This document shows, piece by piece, positions 61,649 to 64,000 of a stretch of 64,000 nucleotides of DNA (its first letter is position 1; each line of letters begins with the position of its first letter). The DNA is from Allobosea sp. UNC402CLCol (lineage in GTDB: Bacteria; Pseudomonadota; Alphaproteobacteria; Rhizobiales; Beijerinckiaceae): the NCBI RefSeq assembly GCF_000745475.1, contig NZ_JQJJ01000009.1, forward strand, positions 186,001 to 250,000, in the 5' to 3' direction. The notes under the pieces were generated by a model that did not search any database, had not been told where the DNA came from, and saw nothing but the letters and a program-made list of their open reading frames with translations. A program made the translations under genes and the position numbers.

Positions 61649-62209
61649 TCAGCTTGCCCGGAGCATCACCACCTGCGTCTCGCCATAGGCTCGCCGCTCG
61701 AGCTCTTCGAAACCCTCCGGCAAGACAAGCTCGGCATCGGCGGCCTCTTCCAGCACGACGAGCGCGTCCTTTTCCAGCCAGCCGCCATCGCGGGCCGAGG
61801 CCAGCGCCTTCTCGCCCAGCCCCTTGCGATAGGGCGGGTCGCAGAAGACGAGGCCGAAGGGCACCATGCCGGTGATCGGCCCGAGCTTCGTCGCATCGCG
61901 GCGGAAGATCCGGCTGAAGCCGGCCAGCCCCAGCGCCATCTGGTTTTCGCGGATCAGGCCGCGCGCTTCGGTGCCGTCATCGACCAGCAGCGCGAAGCCC
62001 GCCCCGCGCGAGAGCGCCTCGAAGCCAAGCGCGCCCGTGCCGGCGAAGAGGTCGAGCACGCGCGCACCCTCGACCGCCTCGTCATAGGCATGGACGAGCA
62101 CGTTGAAGAGGGATTCGCGCAGGCGGTCCGAGGTCGGCCTGATGCTGCCGATCCCCGGTTTCGGGCCGGCCAATGGCCGGCCGCCGAGACGTCCGCCGAC
62201 GATCCGCAT
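61649..62209 (-). CDS. rsmD: 16S rRNA (guanine(966)-N2)-methyltransferase
   Basis: A 186-residue RsmD. The start MRIVGGRLGGRPL, the SAM-site VLDLFAGTGALGFEALSRGA (about residue 51-70) and the catalytic LVFCDPPYRKG (about 120-130) are the family marks. It methylates G966 of 16S rRNA in the 30S subunit. Its ATG at 62209 lies three bases after the stop of the pseudouridine synthase gene, a pairing very common in alphaproteobacteria, so they form an rRNA-modification operon. Confidence 0.95.
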   Translation of the reverse strand: MRIVGGRLGGRPLAGPKPGIGSIRPTSDRLRESLFNVLVHAYDEAVEGARVLDLFAGTGALGFEALSRGAGFALLVDDGTEARGLIRENQMALGLAGFSRIFRRDATKLGPITGMVPFGLVFCDPPYRKGLGEKALASARDGGWLEKDALVVLEEAADAELVLPEGFEELERRAYGETQVVMLRAS

Positions 62210-62212
62210 CGC

Positions 62213-64000
62213 TTAGTCGCGCTTGCCTCGCGGGCCGCCGGGACGCGGGCCCTTGCCGCCGCCAGGACGTCCGCCGCCGCCCGGCTTGCCGCCGAACGGG
62301 CGCGCGCCGAACGGCTTGCCGCCGCTACGCTCGCCGCTGCTGCGCCCGGCCGGGCGTTCGGAGGAGCGGGCGCCGAAGCTCTTCTCGCTACCGCCGGGCC
62401 TGTCGCCGAAGCTGCGGCCGCGCGGCTTGTCGCCGGCCGGCCGTTCGCTGAAGCGGCGGGCAGGGCGCTCGGCGCCGTCACGCGGCGCGCGCTCGGGGCG
62501 TTCGCCGCGCGGCGCGCGGTCCTGCCAGGGGCGCTCATCGGAGCGGTCGCGTCCGCCGGCATCCTCGCGCGGGCGCCGCGCCGGCCTGTCGCCGCCGCTG
62601 CGCTCGAAGGAGCGCGGCGCGCGATCCTCGCTGCCGCGCTCGTTGCGGGGCTTGCGGTCCGGCCTGCGCCGGCTCTCCGGTTGAGCGGTTTCCTCGCGCG
62701 GTGCGGCGCTGATGCGCTCGACCAGCACGCGCCGGCCCTTGGGGTCGGCGATCGCCTTGTCGCGCTTGCGCGCGACCGTGCCGGTCGCCTCGCGGGTCTC
62801 GCGTTCCAGCTTCGGATCGGCGCCGCGCCGGGGCGGCGCCTTGCGCTCGCGCTGCGGCGCGGCCTCGGCGTCGCGCCAGACGGTTCGGGTCCAGGGCTTG
62901 TCGCCGCGCGGGAGTTGGCGTGGGCTCTCGTCGTCGCGGCGGGTTTCGTCGCGGCGTCGACGCGGACGATCGTCCCCGGCCAGGGCGCGGGGTGGGGCGG
63001 TCGGCAGCATGTCGCGGCGCGGCGCCTCGAAATCGGCGCCGGCCTTGGCCGCGAGCTCGATCCCGAGCTGGTCCTGCAGCACGCGTGAGCGGATTTCCTC
63101 GACCTCGCCTTCCGCGATCTCGCCGAGCTGGAAAGGCCCGAAGGAGATGCGGATCAGCCGGTTCACCGCGAGCCCGAGATGCTCGAGCACGGTCTTGACC
63201 TCGCGGTTCTTGCCCTCGCGCAGATCGACGGTCAGCCAGGTGTTGAAGCCCTGCTGACGCTCGAAGCGGGCGATCACCGGCCCATAATGGATGCCGTCGA
63301 TCTCGACGCCGTCCCGAACCGTGTCGAGCTTGTCCTGCGTGACTTCGCCGAAGGCGCGCACGCGATAGCGCCGGAGCCAGCCGGTCTCGGGCAGCTCCAG
63401 CACCCGCGCCAGCCCGCCATCATTGGTGAGCAGCAGCAGTCCTTCGGTGTTGATGTCGAGCCGGCCGATCGAGAGCACGCGCGGCAGGTCTTCCGGCAGC
63501 GCCTCGAACACGGTCGGGCGGCCTTCCGGGTCGAAGTTGGTGGTCACGAGGCCGCGCGGCTTGTGGTAGAGCCAGAGCCGCGTGCGCTCGCGCGCCGGCA
63601 GCGGCTCGCCATCGACCAGCACGACGTCGGTCGGCTTGACGTCGAGGGCGGGGCTTTCCAGCACGGTGCCGTTCACGCTGACGCGGCCCTCGGCGATCAT
63701 CGCTTCGCTGTCGCGCCGCGAAGCGACGCCGGCGCGCGCCATCACCTTGGCGATCCGCTCCGGCTCCTGCGCCGCGATCAGCTTGCCTTCCGTGGGCGCC
63801 TCCTCGCGCGGGCGGCGCGGCCGGTCCTCGCGATGGGGATCGCGCTCTGCCCGTTGCGGGCGCGGACGCTCGAAGCGCCTTTCGCCGTCGCCGGTCTCGT
63901 TGCGGCGCGGCGGGCGGCCGAAGCTGCCACGCGCAGGGCGCTCCGCCCGGTCTCCACTCTCGGGACGTGCGCGGAAGGGGCGTTCGGCGTGACGTTCGCC
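62213..64000 (-). CDS. RsuA/RluB-family pseudouridine synthase with long basic tails, 5' end beyond window
   Basis: The frame is open from 62213 to the window edge at 64000. The core contains an S4-like part (ERIAKVMARAGVASRRDSEA), LWLYHKPRGLVTTNFDPEGR and the catalytic Asp in IGRLDINTEGLLLLTNDGG, all RsuA/RluB-family marks; it makes pseudouridine in rRNA. Both ends are unusual. At least 80 residues before the core are Arg/Pro/Glu-rich (for example RFERPRPQRAERDPHREDRP). About 270 residues after it are Arg/Gly/Pro-rich with RPAR, RPAGDKPRGRSF and GGKPGGGGRPGGGKGPRPGG. These are probably disordered RNA-binding tails. A GTG at 63745 opens the core but the upstream residues look like the true N-terminal part. 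rsmD follows. Confidence 0.88.
   Translation of the reverse strand, partial: GERHAERPFRARPESGDRAERPARGSFGRPPRRNETGDGERRFERPRPQRAERDPHREDRPRRPREEAPTEGKLIAAQEPERIAKVMARAGVASRRDSEAMIAEGRVSVNGTVLESPALDVKPTDVVLVDGEPLPARERTRLWLYHKPRGLVTTNFDPEGRPTVFEALPEDLPRVLSIGRLDINTEGLLLLTNDGGLARVLELPETGWLRRYRVRAFGEVTQDKLDTVRDGVEIDGIHYGPVIARFERQQGFNTWLTVDLREGKNREVKTVLEHLGLAVNRLIRISFGPFQLGEIAEGEVEEIRSRVLQDQLGIELAAKAGADFEAPRRDMLPTAPPRALAGDDRPRRRRDETRRDDESPRQLPRGDKPWTRTVWRDAEAAPQRERKAPPRRGADPKLERETREATGTVARKRDKAIADPKGRRVLVERISAAPREETAQPESRRRPDRKPRNERGSEDRAPRSFERSGGDRPARRPREDAGGRDRSDERPWQDRAPRGERPERAPRDGAERPARRFSERPAGDKPRGRSFGDRPGGSEKSFGARSSERPAGRSSGERSGGKPFGARPFGGKPGGGGRPGGGKGPRPGGPRGKRD

Overview
This window is GC-rich chromosomal DNA from an alphaproteobacterium, most likely of the order Hyphomicrobiales (Rhizobiales). 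A Bosea-like genus is my best guess from gene content and protein style; this is inference, not a search result. Gene density is high, starts are a mix of ATG, GTG and TTG, and many neighbours overlap by 1 or 4 bases. I saw no rRNA, tRNA, CRISPR array, intact insertion sequence or prophage.

Layout. 1-2681: an MFS transporter cut by the window edge, and a quinone-oxidoreductase-like gene divergent from an HxlR regulator. 2689-9552: a minus-strand operon of a giant transglutaminase/DUF2126 protein, a fused circularly permuted ATP-grasp/alpha-E protein and a second transglutaminase, a conserved system of unproven function suspected to make or cleave amide bonds. 9812-12685: zwf-pgl-eda, the oxidative and Entner-Doudoroff glucose steps. 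12836-21972: a mixed set (L-2-hydroxyglutarate-oxidase-like flavoprotein, M20 amidohydrolase, secreted M15 peptidase, GNAT, threonine dehydratase-like enzyme, acetylornithine deacetylase, orphan peptide-binding protein, O-antigen-ligase-like membrane protein). 22154-28439: a molybdenum cofactor and sulfur neighbourhood (DUF2478, mobA, SRPBCC protein behind a LexA-like box, Mrp ATPase, TusA-like protein, moeA, TIGR02186 protein, TauE/SafE permease). 28619-31996: a very long PodJ-like coiled-coil/Sel1 polar protein.

32355-38426: a MerR regulator followed by a beta-oxidation set (acyl-CoA dehydrogenase, thiolase, FadB/FadJ-like bifunctional protein). 38437-48389: LysR/SDR divergent pair, a peptide deformylase paralogue that has lost active-site residues, a class III aminotransferase, a CadC-like TPR membrane protein, a TipF-like degenerate EAL protein, a HAD phosphatase, an orphan CheY and a MaoC hydratase. 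48538-58617: a housekeeping run ribF-ileS-lspA-DUF3035-M16-M16-mutL on the plus strand. 59263-61090: a less GC-rich islet of small orphan genes marked by three copies of a short repeat. 61649-64000: rsmD and an RsuA/RluB-type pseudouridine synthase with very long arginine-rich tails.

Several families of palindromic intergenic repeats (REP-like) lie between genes. The items I consider most worth following are the LexA-like box in front of an SRPBCC gene, the active-site-stripped deformylase, the transglutaminase/ATP-grasp operon, the compositionally foreign patch inside the editing domain of ileS, and the repeat-bounded islet.
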